Source of the DNA: Streptomyces sp. T39
GTDB taxonomy: Bacteria > Actinomycetota > Actinomycetes > Streptomycetales > Streptomycetaceae
Reading direction: 5' to 3'
DNA: 64,000 bases
Assembly: GCF_008042045.1 (NCBI RefSeq)
Contig: NZ_RDBP01000037.1
Location: forward strand, 853,623-917,622
Positions 16,109 to 27,181 of this stretch are shown here, piece by piece. Each line of letters opens with the position of its first letter. Within the stretch, counting starts at the first letter, position 1. The translations under genes were made by a program, and so were the position numbers. Under the pieces are notes generated by a model. The model searched no databases. It was not told the DNA's origin and saw only the letters and a program-made list of their open reading frames with translations.

Positions 16109-17086
16109 ATGATGCGCCACCTCATCTCGGCCGCCGACCTCACCCGCGACGAAGCAGTCCGCATCCTCGACACCGCCGAGGAGATGGCCCGGGTCGCCGA
16201 CCGGCCGATCAAGAAGCTTCCGGCCCTGCGCGGCCGCACCGTGTGCAACCTCTTCTTCGAGGACTCGACCCGCACCCGGATCTCCTTCGAGGCCGCGGAG
16301 AAGCGCCTGTCCGCGGACGTCATCAACTTCGCCGCCAAGGGCTCCAGCGTCTCCAAGGGGGAGTCGCTCAAGGACACCGCGCAGACCCTGGAGGCCATGG
16401 GCGTCGACGCCGTCGTCATCCGGCACAGCGCCTCCGGCGCGCCCTACCGGCTCGCGACCTCCGGCTGGATCGACGCCCCCGTCATCAACGCAGGCGACGG
16501 CACCCACCAGCACCCCACCCAGGCGCTGCTGGACGCCTTCACCATGCGCCGCCGCCTCGTCGGCCGCGACGCCGGGATCGGGCAGGACCTCGCCGGCCGC
16601 CGGATCACCATCGTCGGCGACGTGCTGCACAGCCGGGTCGCCCGCTCCAACGTCGACCTGCTGCACACCCTCGGCGCCGAGGTCACCCTCGTCGCGCCGC
16701 CCACCCTGGTGCCCGTCGGCGTCGGGAGCTGGCCCTGCGAGGTCTCCTACGACCTGGACTCCACGCTCACCAAGTCCGACGCGGTCATGATGCTCCGCGT
16801 CCAGCGCGAGCGGATGAACGCGGCGTTCTTCCCCACCGAGCGCGAGTACTCCCGCCGCTACGGCCTGGACGGCGACCGCATGGCCAAGATGCCCGGGCAC
16901 GCCATCGTGATGCACCCCGGACCCATGGTCCGCGGCATGGAGATCACCGCGGAGGTCGCCGACTCCGACCGGTGCACCGTCATCGAGCAGGTGGCCAACG
17001 GCGTCTCCATCCGCATGGCCGTCCTCTACCTGCTGCTCGGCGGCAACGAATCCGACGCACCCAACCCCCGTACCGAGGAGAAGTAA
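16109..17086 (+). CDS. pyrB: aspartate carbamoyltransferase catalytic subunit
   Basis: Enzyme of 325 residues joining carbamoyl phosphate and aspartate, the committed pyrimidine step. The carbamoyl-phosphate site FFEDSTRTRISFE and the HQHPTQALLDAFT block are canonical, as is the C-terminal MHPGPMVRGMEI. There is no pyrI regulatory gene next to it. The start is ATG 16109 after GGAGAG; ATG 16112 directly follows and is an equally possible start. Six bases upstream of pyrC. Confidence 0.96.
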   Translation: MMRHLISAADLTRDEAVRILDTAEEMARVADRPIKKLPALRGRTVCNLFFEDSTRTRISFEAAEKRLSADVINFAAKGSSVSKGESLKDTAQTLEAMGVDAVVIRHSASGAPYRLATSGWIDAPVINAGDGTHQHPTQALLDAFTMRRRLVGRDAGIGQDLAGRRITIVGDVLHSRVARSNVDLLHTLGAEVTLVAPPTLVPVGVGSWPCEVSYDLDSTLTKSDAVMMLRVQRERMNAAFFPTEREYSRRYGLDGDRMAKMPGHAIVMHPGPMVRGMEITAEVADSDRCTVIEQVANGVSIRMAVLYLLLGGNESDAPNPRTEEK

Positions 17087-17091
17087 GAACC

Positions 17092-18378
17092 ATGAGCAAG
17101 ATCCTTATCCGCGGTGCGAAGGTGCTGGGCGGCGAGGCGCAGGACGTGCTGATCGACGGCACCACCGTCGCCGCCGTCGGCACCGGACTGTCCGACGAGG
17201 GCGCCCAGGTGATCGAGGCGCAGGGCCGGATCCTCCTGCCGGGCCTGGTCGACCTCCACACCCACCTGCGCGAGCCGGGTCGCGAGGACTCCGAGACGGT
17301 GCTCACCGGCACCCGCGCCGCCGCGAGCGGCGGCTACACCGCCGTGTTCGCCATGGCCAACACCTTCCCCGTCGCCGACACCGCGGGCGTCGTCGAGCAG
17401 GTCTACCGGCTCGGCAAGGAGTCCGGCTACTGCGACGTGCAGCCCATCGGCGCCGTCACCGTGGGCCTGGAGGGCAAGAAGCTCGCCGAGCTCGGCGCCA
17501 TGCACGACTCGGCCGCCGGCGTCACCGTCTTCTCCGACGATGGCAAGTGCGTCGACGACGCGGTCATCATGCGCCGCGCCCTGGAGTACGTGAAGGCCTT
17601 CGGCGGCGTCGTCGCCCAGCACGCCCAGGAGCCGCGCCTCACCGAGGGCGCCCAGATGAACGAGGGCGTCGTCTCGGCCGAACTCGGACTCGGCGGCTGG
17701 CCCGCCGTCGCCGAGGAGTCGGTCATCGCCCGCGACGTCCTCCTCGCCGAGCACGTCGGCTCGCGGGTGCACATCTGCCACCTGTCCACCGCCGGCTCCG
17801 TCGAGATCGTCCGCTGGGCCAAGTCCCGCGGCATCGACGTCACCGCCGAGGTCACCCCGCACCACCTCCTCCTCACCGACGAGCTGGTCCGCAGCTACAA
17901 CCCCGTCTACAAGGTCAACCCGCCGCTGCGCACCGAGCGCGACGTGCTGGCCCTGCGCGAGGCGCTCGCCGACGGCACCATCGACATCGTCGCCACCGAC
18001 CACGCCCCGCACCCGCACGAGGACAAGGACTGCGAGTGGGCGGCGGCCGCCATGGGCATGGTCGGCCTGGAGACCGCGCTCTCCGTCGTCCAGCAGACGA
18101 TGGTCGAGACCGGGCTGCTCGACTGGGCCCAGGTGGCGGACCGGATGTCCTTCGCCCCCGCGCGCATCGGACGGGCCCAGGGACACGGACGCCCCGTCTC
18201 GGCTGGTGAGCCCGCGAACCTCACGCTGGTCGATCCGGCATACCGTGGTGTGGTGGACCCCGCGGGCTTCGCCTCCCGCAGCCGCAACACCCCGTACGAG
18301 GGCCGCGAGCTGCCGGGACGCGTCACCCACACCTTCCTGCGGGGCCGGGCGACGGTCGTGGACGGGAAGCTGGCGTGA
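17092..18378 (+). CDS. pyrC: dihydroorotase
   Basis: Amidohydrolase of 428 residues (type I dihydroorotase size) cyclising carbamoyl-aspartate. Metal ligands appear in DLHTHLREPG near residue 60, in TPHHLLLTDE and in ATDHAPHPHEDK, the last including the catalytic Asp. VNPPLRTERD is the substrate block. ATG 17092 follows GAGGAGAAG. The stop overlaps the next gene's GTG. Confidence 0.96.
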   Translation: MSKILIRGAKVLGGEAQDVLIDGTTVAAVGTGLSDEGAQVIEAQGRILLPGLVDLHTHLREPGREDSETVLTGTRAAASGGYTAVFAMANTFPVADTAGVVEQVYRLGKESGYCDVQPIGAVTVGLEGKKLAELGAMHDSAAGVTVFSDDGKCVDDAVIMRRALEYVKAFGGVVAQHAQEPRLTEGAQMNEGVVSAELGLGGWPAVAEESVIARDVLLAEHVGSRVHICHLSTAGSVEIVRWAKSRGIDVTAEVTPHHLLLTDELVRSYNPVYKVNPPLRTERDVLALREALADGTIDIVATDHAPHPHEDKDCEWAAAAMGMVGLETALSVVQQTMVETGLLDWAQVADRMSFAPARIGRAQGHGRPVSAGEPANLTLVDPAYRGVVDPAGFASRSRNTPYEGRELPGRVTHTFLRGRATVVDGKLA

Positions 18379-18959
18379 CACCTGCACTGATGAATCTGGC
18401 GGCGGACGCGGCCGCCGACGCCGAGCGCAAGTCGGCGGAGGTCACCGACTGGGCCGCTCGGATCGGCTGGGTGGTCGGCCTGGTCCTCTTCGTCGCCTTC
18501 GTCTACTGGCTGATGCGCCAGGGATGGAAGTGGCGCGGCAGCCTCCAGTCGGACCTGCCCGAACTCCCCCAGGCGCCCGAGGCGCCCGGTGAGGCACGGC
18601 TGACGATGACCGGCCGCTACCACGGCTCCACCACGGCCGGGCAGTGGCTCGACCGGATCGTCGCCCACGGGCTGGGCGTGCGCAGCCGGGCGGAACTCAC
18701 GCTCACCGACGCGGGGCTCGCGGTCGTGCGCCCCGGCGCCGAGGACTTCTTCGTACCGGCCGGCGCCCTGCGCGGCGCCCGGCTCGACAAGGGGATCGCG
18801 GGCAAGGTCCTCGCCGAGGGCGGTCTGCTGATCGTCACCTGGGCGCACGGGGACCGGCAGATCGACTCCGGCTTCCGCTCGGACCACGCGGCCGAGCAGA
18901 CCACCTGGGTCGACGCAATCGAGAACATGATCAAGACGACGGAAGGCACCGCACGATGA
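18375..18959 (+). CDS. single-pass membrane protein with PH-like domain in the pyr operon
   Basis: Hypothetical protein of 194 residues. An N-terminal amphipathic segment precedes one transmembrane helix at about 31-50 (IGWVVGLVLFVAFVYWLM). A soluble domain of about 130 residues follows, with beta-rich segments (ARLTMTGRYHGST, AELTLTDAGLAVV, LLIVTWAHGDRQIDSGFR) and a C-terminal helix, resembling the bacterial PH-like domains annotated in this position in other Streptomyces. It overlaps pyrC and carA by four bases each, so it is translated as an integral part of the pyr operon. No catalytic motif is seen; its role is unknown. Confidence 0.8.
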   Translation: MTPALMNLAADAAADAERKSAEVTDWAARIGWVVGLVLFVAFVYWLMRQGWKWRGSLQSDLPELPQAPEAPGEARLTMTGRYHGSTTAGQWLDRIVAHGLGVRSRAELTLTDAGLAVVRPGAEDFFVPAGALRGARLDKGIAGKVLAEGGLLIVTWAHGDRQIDSGFRSDHAAEQTTWVDAIENMIKTTEGTAR

Positions 18960-20084
18960 CGATCTCCACCCGGGGAGCCGGTAAAGCTCCCGCCGTACTC
19001 GTCCTGGAGGACGGCCGCATCTTCCGCGGCCGCGCCTACGGGGCCGTGGGGGAGACCTTCGGCGAGGCGGTGTTCAACACCGGCATGACCGGCTACCAGG
19101 AGACCCTCACCGACCCGTCCTACCACCGCCAGGTGGTCGTGATGACCGCTCCTCACGTGGGCAACACGGGCGTCAACGACGACGACGACGAGTCGAAGCG
19201 GATCTGGGTCGCCGGGTACGTCGTCCGCGACCCCGCCCGCATCCCCTCCAACTGGCGCTCCCGCCGCTCCCTCGACGACGAGCTCACCGCTCAGGGCGTC
19301 GTCGGGATCTCCGGCATCGACACCCGCGCGCTCACCCGCCACCTGCGCGAGCGCGGCGCCATGCGCGTCGGCATCTTCTCCGGCGAGGCGCTGGCCGACG
19401 ACGCGGCGCTGCTCACCCGGGTCCAGCAGGCCCCCGAGATGAAGGGCGCCGACCTCTCCGCGGAGGTCGCCACCACCGAGACGTACGTCGTGCCGGCCAT
19501 CGGCGAGAAGAAGTTCACCGTCGCCGCCCTCGACCTCGGCATCAAGGGCATGACCCCGCACCGGATGGCCGAGCGCGGCATCGAGGTGCACGTGCTGCCC
19601 GCCACCGCCACCGCCGAGCAGGTCTACGCGGTGAACCCGGACGGCGTCTTCCTCTCCAACGGCCCGGGCGACCCGGCCACCGCCGACCTGACGGTCATCA
19701 AGGCGGTCCTGGAGCGCCGGACCCCGCTCTTCGGCATCTGCTTCGGCAACCAGCTGCTCGGCCGCGCCCTCGGCTTCGGCACCTACAAGCTGAAGTACGG
19801 CCACCGCGGCATCAACCAGCCGGTGCAGGACCGCACCACCGGCAAGGTCGAGGTCACCGCGCACAACCACGGATTCGCCGTCGAGGCCCCCCTCGACACG
19901 GTCTCCGACACCCCCTACGGCCGCGCCGAGGTGTCCCACGTCTGCCTGAACGACAACGTGGTGGAGGGGCTCCAGCTGCTCGACCAGCCGGCCTTCAGCG
20001 TCCAGTACCACCCCGAGGCGGCCGCCGGCCCGCACGACGCCGCGTACCTCTTCGACCGTTTCGTATCACTGATGGAGGCCGAGC

Positions 20085-20092
<8 letters not shown>
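18956..20092 (+). CDS. carA: carbamoyl-phosphate synthase small (glutaminase) subunit
   Basis: Protein of 378 residues supplying ammonia from glutamine to CarB. The N-terminal CPSase domain has FNTGMTGYQETLTDPSY. The C-terminal class I glutamine amidotransferase has FGICFGNQLLG with nucleophile Cys262, and YHPEAAAGPHD with the His-Glu pair of the triad. ATG 18956 overlaps the previous stop (ATGA). It overlaps carB by eight bases, which favours equal subunit synthesis. Confidence 0.97.
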
Positions 20093-23393
<3,301 letters not shown>

Positions 23394-23399
23394 TCACCC

Positions 23400-23429
23400 G
23401 AGGGGGACACCGGAAACGGTGTCCCCCTC
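23400..23429 (+). terminator. 13-bp hairpin with GAAA tetraloop between carB and pyrD
   Basis: Stem arms 23400-23412 and 23417-23429 pair perfectly around GAAA closed by C-G, an ultra-stable GNRA tetraloop. No T-tract follows and pyrD begins 26 bp later on the same strand, so it may be a partial terminator or an mRNA stability element. Confidence 0.6.
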
Positions 23430-23454
23430 CTCATGAGGACACCAGGACACCACC

Positions 23455-24567
23455 GTGTACAAACTCTTCTTCGCTCTGGTCTTCACGCGGATGGACCCCG
23501 AGAAGGCCCACCACCTGGCCTTCCGCTGGATCCGCCTCGCCTCCCGCGTCCCCGTGCTCCGGACGTTCGCCGCAGCCGTCCTCGCCCCCCGGTACAAGGA
23601 GCTCCGCACCGAGGCGCTGGGCCTGCGGATGCACGGGCCGTTCGGTCTCGCGGCCGGCTTCGACAAGAACGCCCGGGCCGTGGACGGCATGGCGATGGTC
23701 GGCTTCGACCATGTCGAGATCGGCACCGTCACCGCCGAGCCCCAGCCGGGCAACCCCAAGAAGCGCCTCTTCCGGTTGGTTGAGGACCGCGCCCTGATCA
23801 ACCGCATGGGCTTCAACAACGAGGGTTCCGCCGCCGTGGCCGAGCGCCTGGCCGCCCGGCGGGAGATCTTCCGCACCACCCTCGGCGTCAACATCGGCAA
23901 GACGAAGGCAGTCCCGGAGGAGGAGGCCGTCGCCGACTACGTCACCTCCACCGAGCGGCTCGCCCGCCATGCGGACTACCTCGTCGTCAACGTCTCCTCG
24001 CCCAACACCCCCGGGCTGCGCAACCTCCAGGCCACCGAGTCGCTGCGCCCGCTGCTCACCGCCGTGCGCGAGGCCGCGGACCGCACGGTCACCGGCCGCC
24101 GGGTGCCGCTGCTCGTCAAGATCGCCCCCGACCTCGCGGACGAGGACGTCGACGCCGTGGCCGACCTGGCGCTCGAACTCGGCCTCGACGGCATCATCGC
24201 CACCAACACCACGATCGCGCGCGAGGGCCTCGGCCTCTCGTCGCCCGCCGACGTCGTGGCGGAGACCGGCGGCCTCTCCGGAGCCCCGGTCAAGACGCGC
24301 TCCCTGGAGGTCCTGCGCCGCCTGTACGCCCGTGTCGGCGACCGCATCACCCTCGTCGGCGTCGGGGGCATCGAGAACGCCGAGGACGCCTGGCAGCGCA
24401 TCCTCGCCGGAGCCACCCTGGTCCAGGGCTACAGCGCCTTCGTGTACGAGGGCCCGTTCTACGCCCGGTCGATCCACAAGGGCCTCGCCGCCCGCCTCGC
24501 GGCCAGCCCGTACGCCACCCTCGCCGAGGCCGTCGGCGCAGAGACACGGAAGGCAGCCACCGCATGA
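23455..24567 (+). CDS. pyrD: quinone-dependent dihydroorotate dehydrogenase (class 2)
   Basis: FMN enzyme of 370 residues. The class 2 type is shown by the N-terminal membrane-associating extension (YKLFFALVFTRMDPEKAHHL) and the catalytic Ser context VNVSSPNTPGLRNLQ. FMN and substrate blocks GPFGLAAGFDKNA, RMGFNNEG and LVGVGGIENAEDAW are present. Acts at the membrane, passing electrons to the quinone pool. Start GTG 23455. The stop overlaps the pyrF ATG by four bases. Confidence 0.96.
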   Translation: MYKLFFALVFTRMDPEKAHHLAFRWIRLASRVPVLRTFAAAVLAPRYKELRTEALGLRMHGPFGLAAGFDKNARAVDGMAMVGFDHVEIGTVTAEPQPGNPKKRLFRLVEDRALINRMGFNNEGSAAVAERLAARREIFRTTLGVNIGKTKAVPEEEAVADYVTSTERLARHADYLVVNVSSPNTPGLRNLQATESLRPLLTAVREAADRTVTGRRVPLLVKIAPDLADEDVDAVADLALELGLDGIIATNTTIAREGLGLSSPADVVAETGGLSGAPVKTRSLEVLRRLYARVGDRITLVGVGGIENAEDAWQRILAGATLVQGYSAFVYEGPFYARSIHKGLAARLAASPYATLAEAVGAETRKAATA

Positions 24568-25412
24568 GCCCCCTGGAACCGTTCGGCACCCGCCTGCGCC
24601 ACGCCATGGACACCCGCGGGCCCCTGTGCGTGGGCATCGACCCGCACGCCTCGCTGCTCACGGCGTGGGGCCTCGCCGACGACGTCGCCGGCCTGGAGCG
24701 GTTCACCCGCACCACGGTGGAGGCGCTCGCCGACCGGGTGGCGGTCCTCAAGCCCCAGTCCGCCTTCTTCGAGCGCTTCGGCTCCCGGGGCATCGCGGTC
24801 CTGGAGAAGGCCGTCGAGGAGGCGCGGTCGGCCGGCGCCCTGGTGCTGATGGACGCCAAGCGCGGTGACATCGGCTCCACGATGGGCGCCTACGCGGAGA
24901 CCTTCCTGCGCAAGGACTCGCCGCTCTTCTCGGACGCCGTCACCGTCTCCCCGTACCTCGGCTTCGGGTCGCTGCGGCCGGCGCTGGACCAGGCCGTGCT
25001 CAGCGGCAGCGGCGTCTTCGTCCTCGCCCTGACCTCCAACCCGGAGGGCGCCGAGGTGCAGCGCGCCACCGCGGCGGACGGGACCTCGCTCGCCCAGCTG
25101 ATGCTGCGGCACATGGCGGCGGAGAACGAGGGGGCCGACCCGCTCGGTTCCGTCGGCGCGGTGGTGGGCGCGACCCTCGGCGACGCCGGCGTCGACCTCG
25201 CGATCAACGGCCCGCTGCTCGCGCCGGGCATCGGCGCGCAGGGCGCGACCCCGGCGGACCTGCCCCGGGTCTTCGGCGCCGCGGTGGGCAACGTCGTGCC
25301 CAGCGTCAGCCGCGGCGTCCTGCGCCACGGTCCGGACGCGGCGGCGCTGCGTTCCGCCGCCGAGCGTTTCGCCGACGAGGTCCGCGAGGCCGTGGCCTCG
25401 GCGGGCGTCTGA
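24564..25412 (+). CDS. pyrF: orotidine 5'-phosphate decarboxylase
   Basis: Final UMP-forming enzyme, 282 residues, the long (type 2) OMPDC form used by actinobacteria. CVGIDPHASLL and MDAKRGDIGSTMGAYAE carry the substrate-binding and catalytic DxKxxD residues. PGIGAQGATPADL is the phosphate loop. ATG 24564 overlaps pyrD by four bases. Last gene of the pyr operon; a 13-bp hairpin with flanking A and T runs follows about 70 bp after the stop. Confidence 0.95.
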   Translation: MSPLEPFGTRLRHAMDTRGPLCVGIDPHASLLTAWGLADDVAGLERFTRTTVEALADRVAVLKPQSAFFERFGSRGIAVLEKAVEEARSAGALVLMDAKRGDIGSTMGAYAETFLRKDSPLFSDAVTVSPYLGFGSLRPALDQAVLSGSGVFVLALTSNPEGAEVQRATAADGTSLAQLMLRHMAAENEGADPLGSVGAVVGATLGDAGVDLAINGPLLAPGIGAQGATPADLPRVFGAAVGNVVPSVSRGVLRHGPDAAALRSAAERFADEVREAVASAGV

Positions 25413-25441
25413 GCGGCCCGGGACGGCCCGGAGCCCGGACC

Positions 25442-25466
25442 TTGACATTTTCTTGACAGAAATGTC
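25442..25466. promoter_or_regulatory. palindrome carrying two TTGACA boxes downstream of pyrF
   Basis: GACATTT (25444-25450) and AAATGTC (25460-25466) form a 7-bp inverted repeat with nine spacer bases. Two perfect TTGACA hexamers (25442-25447, 25453-25458) lie in it. No convincing -10 follows at 17-18 bp, so the use of these boxes is uncertain. The AT-rich sequence stands out sharply from its surroundings. Confidence 0.35.
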
Positions 25467-25480
25467 GGTCGTTTTGTCTG

Positions 25481-25516
25481 AAAAGTCCTGGTCGGTCGAT
25501 GCTGACCAGGACTTTT
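25481..25516 (+). terminator. pyr operon terminator
   Basis: AAAAGTCCTGGTC (25481-25493) pairs with GACCAGGACTTTT (25504-25516) around a 10-base loop. The stem ends in four T, the conventional intrinsic terminator form. Confidence 0.85.
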
Positions 25517-25528
25517 CGTCCGTTCTCG

Positions 25529-25557
25529 CTGACTGGAGACGTGTTGGCCGCTAGTCT
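25529..25557 (+). promoter_or_regulatory. mihF: candidate mihF promoter
   Basis: CTGACT at 25529-25534 and TAGTCT at 25552-25557 are spaced by 17 bp, fitting a HrdB-type promoter. The inferred start near 25564 gives a leader of about 115 nt before mihF. Confidence 0.5.
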
Positions 25558-25678
25558 CCGTCGAAGAGCGCGCGAGCAGGGCGGTGAACTGCACTGTTCG
25601 TAGCTCACCTGGTGCGGGGCCGACATCGGTCCCCACCGGTCCGTATCCGACCAGTTCGACATCCGAGGTGACGTAGGC

Positions 25679-26002
25679 GTGGCTCTTCCGCCCCTTACCC
25701 CTGAACAGCGCGCAGCCGCGCTCGAAAAGGCCGCCGCGGCTCGCCGGGAGCGGGCCGAGGTCAAGAATCGACTCAAGCACTCCGGCGCCTCCCTCCACGA
25801 GGTCATCAAGCAGGGCCAGGAGAACGACGTCATCGGGAAGATGAAGGTCTCCGCTCTCCTCGAGTCCCTGCCGGGCGTGGGCAAGGTCCGCGCCAAGCAG
25901 ATCATGGAGAGGCTCGGCATCTCCGAGAGCCGCCGCGTGCGCGGTCTCGGCTCGAACCAGATCGCTTCCCTGGAGCGAGAGTTCGGCGGCGGCGCCGCCT
26001 GA
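25679..26002 (+). CDS. mihF: actinobacterial integration host factor sIHF/MihF
   Basis: Basic nucleoid-associated protein of 107 residues. LPPLTPEQRAAALEKAAAAR forms the N-terminal helix, LLESLPGVGKVRAKQIMERLG is the helix-two-turn-helix DNA-binding motif, and RRVRGLGSNQIASLEREF is the conserved C-terminus. In Streptomyces sIHF affects nucleoid compaction, development and antibiotic production. GTG 25679 follows GAGGTGA. It lies between pyrF and gmk, the usual actinobacterial location. Confidence 0.95.
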   Translation: MALPPLTPEQRAAALEKAAAARRERAEVKNRLKHSGASLHEVIKQGQENDVIGKMKVSALLESLPGVGKVRAKQIMERLGISESRRVRGLGSNQIASLEREFGGGAA

Positions 26003-26122
26003 CGTCCCTGGCGCCACACCCGGCGCGTGACGCCCGGTGGGCGGCCCGGTCCGCGGACGCGGCCCGGGCCCGCCTGCCGGCCGGTACCGCCGGGTGCGGC
26101 GCGAGGCACTCCCGGGAAGCTG

Positions 26123-26128
26123 GATAAT
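26123..26128 (+). promoter_or_regulatory. gmk: candidate -10 of a leaderless gmk transcript
   Basis: GATAAT at 26123-26128 ends six bases before the gmk ATG at 26135, the exact spacing expected if transcription starts at the A of the ATG. No Shine-Dalgarno is present upstream of the ATG. A clear -35 is not visible. Confidence 0.5.
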
Positions 26129-26134
26129 CGCTCC

Positions 26135-26698
26135 ATGGCAGCAGAGGTACGTCCGCGGCTGACCGTGCTCTCCGGCCCCTCGGGGGTCGGCAAGAGCACG
26201 GTCGTCGCGCATATGCGCAAGGTCCACCCCGACGTGTGGCTCTCGGTGTCGGCCACGACCCGCAAGCCGCGGCCCGGCGAGCAGCACGGTGTCCAGTACT
26301 TCTTCGTCGGGGACGACGAGTTCGACAAGCTGGTCGCCAACGGCGAGCTGCTGGAGTGGGCCGAGTTCGCGGGCAACCGCTACGGCACGCCGCGCCGTGC
26401 CGTCCTCGACCGCCTGGAGGCGGGTGAGCCGGTGCTGCTGGAGATCGACCTGCAGGGCGCCCGGCAGGTCAAGGAGTCCATGCCGGACTCCCAGCTGGTC
26501 TTCCTCGCCCCGCCGAGCTGGGAGGAGCTCGTCCGCCGGCTCACCGGCCGCGGCACCGAGTCCCCCGAGGTCATCGAGCGGCGCCTGGCCGCGGCCAAGG
26601 TCGAACTGGCCGCCGAGGCGGAGTTCGACACCACCCTCGTCAACACCTCCGTCGAAGGTGTGGCCCGTGAGCTGCTAGCCTTGATGGCAGTTGTTTGA
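26135..26698 (+). CDS. gmk: guanylate kinase
   Basis: Enzyme of 187 residues phosphorylating GMP to GDP. P-loop SGPSGVGKSTVVAH lies at about residues 11-24, and SVSATTRKPRPGEQHGVQYFF is the GMP-binding signature. EIDLQGARQVKE and the C-terminal NTSVEGVARELLAL complete the fold. Start at ATG 26135 gives the usual N-terminus; longer in-frame starts only add Pro/Arg-rich residues. Probably translated from a leaderless mRNA. Precedes rpoZ, an order shared with many bacteria. Confidence 0.95.
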   Translation: MAAEVRPRLTVLSGPSGVGKSTVVAHMRKVHPDVWLSVSATTRKPRPGEQHGVQYFFVGDDEFDKLVANGELLEWAEFAGNRYGTPRRAVLDRLEAGEPVLLEIDLQGARQVKESMPDSQLVFLAPPSWEELVRRLTGRGTESPEVIERRLAAAKVELAAEAEFDTTLVNTSVEGVARELLALMAVV

Positions 26699-26743
26699 TC
26701 TTTTGTCCGAATCTTTTGTGCACGTTCTTCGGAAGGCTAGAGA

Positions 26744-27016
26744 GTGTCCTCTTCCATCACCGCGCCCGAGGGCATCATCAACCCGCCGATCGACGAGCTG
26801 CTCGAGGCCACTGACTCGAAGTACAGCCTCGTGATCTACGCGGCCAAGCGTGCGCGTCAGATCAACGCGTACTACTCGCAGCTCGGTGAGGGCCTGCTGG
26901 AGTACGTCGGCCCCCTGGTGGACACCCACGTCCACGAGAAGCCGCTCTCGATCGCCCTGCGTGAGATCAACGCGGGACTGCTGACGTCCGAGGCCATCGA
27001 GGGCCCGGCCCAGTAG
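26744..27016 (+). CDS. rpoZ: RNA polymerase omega subunit
   Basis: Small subunit of 90 residues that binds the beta' C-terminal region and aids polymerase assembly. PPIDELLEATDSKYSLVIYAAKRARQIN is the family signature (seen at residues about 11-38). The C-terminal part EKPLSIALREINAGLL is the actinobacterial type. GTG 26744 is preceded by GGAAGG. A 17-bp hairpin follows. Confidence 0.96.
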   Translation: MSSSITAPEGIINPPIDELLEATDSKYSLVIYAAKRARQINAYYSQLGEGLLEYVGPLVDTHVHEKPLSIALREINAGLLTSEAIEGPAQ

Positions 27017-27032
27017 GCGTACCACGTACCCG

Positions 27033-27070
27033 GCCACAGGCCCGGCGGAGTCATCCGCCGGGCCTGTGGC
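27033..27070 (+). terminator. 17-bp hairpin after rpoZ
   Basis: GCCACAGGCCCGGCGGA (27033-27049) pairs perfectly with 27054-27070 around GTCA. It is 17 bp past the rpoZ stop and closes the gmk-rpoZ unit before coaBC. Confidence 0.85.
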
Positions 27071-27181
27071 GTACCCGGAAGCGTCTCCGCCGGGCCCGGG
27101 CGCCGTACCGGGCCGCCGGGGCCGCCCGGTGGGCCGTGGTGCAGCATGGACACGTACCGGATCCGAGTGCGGGGAGACGCA

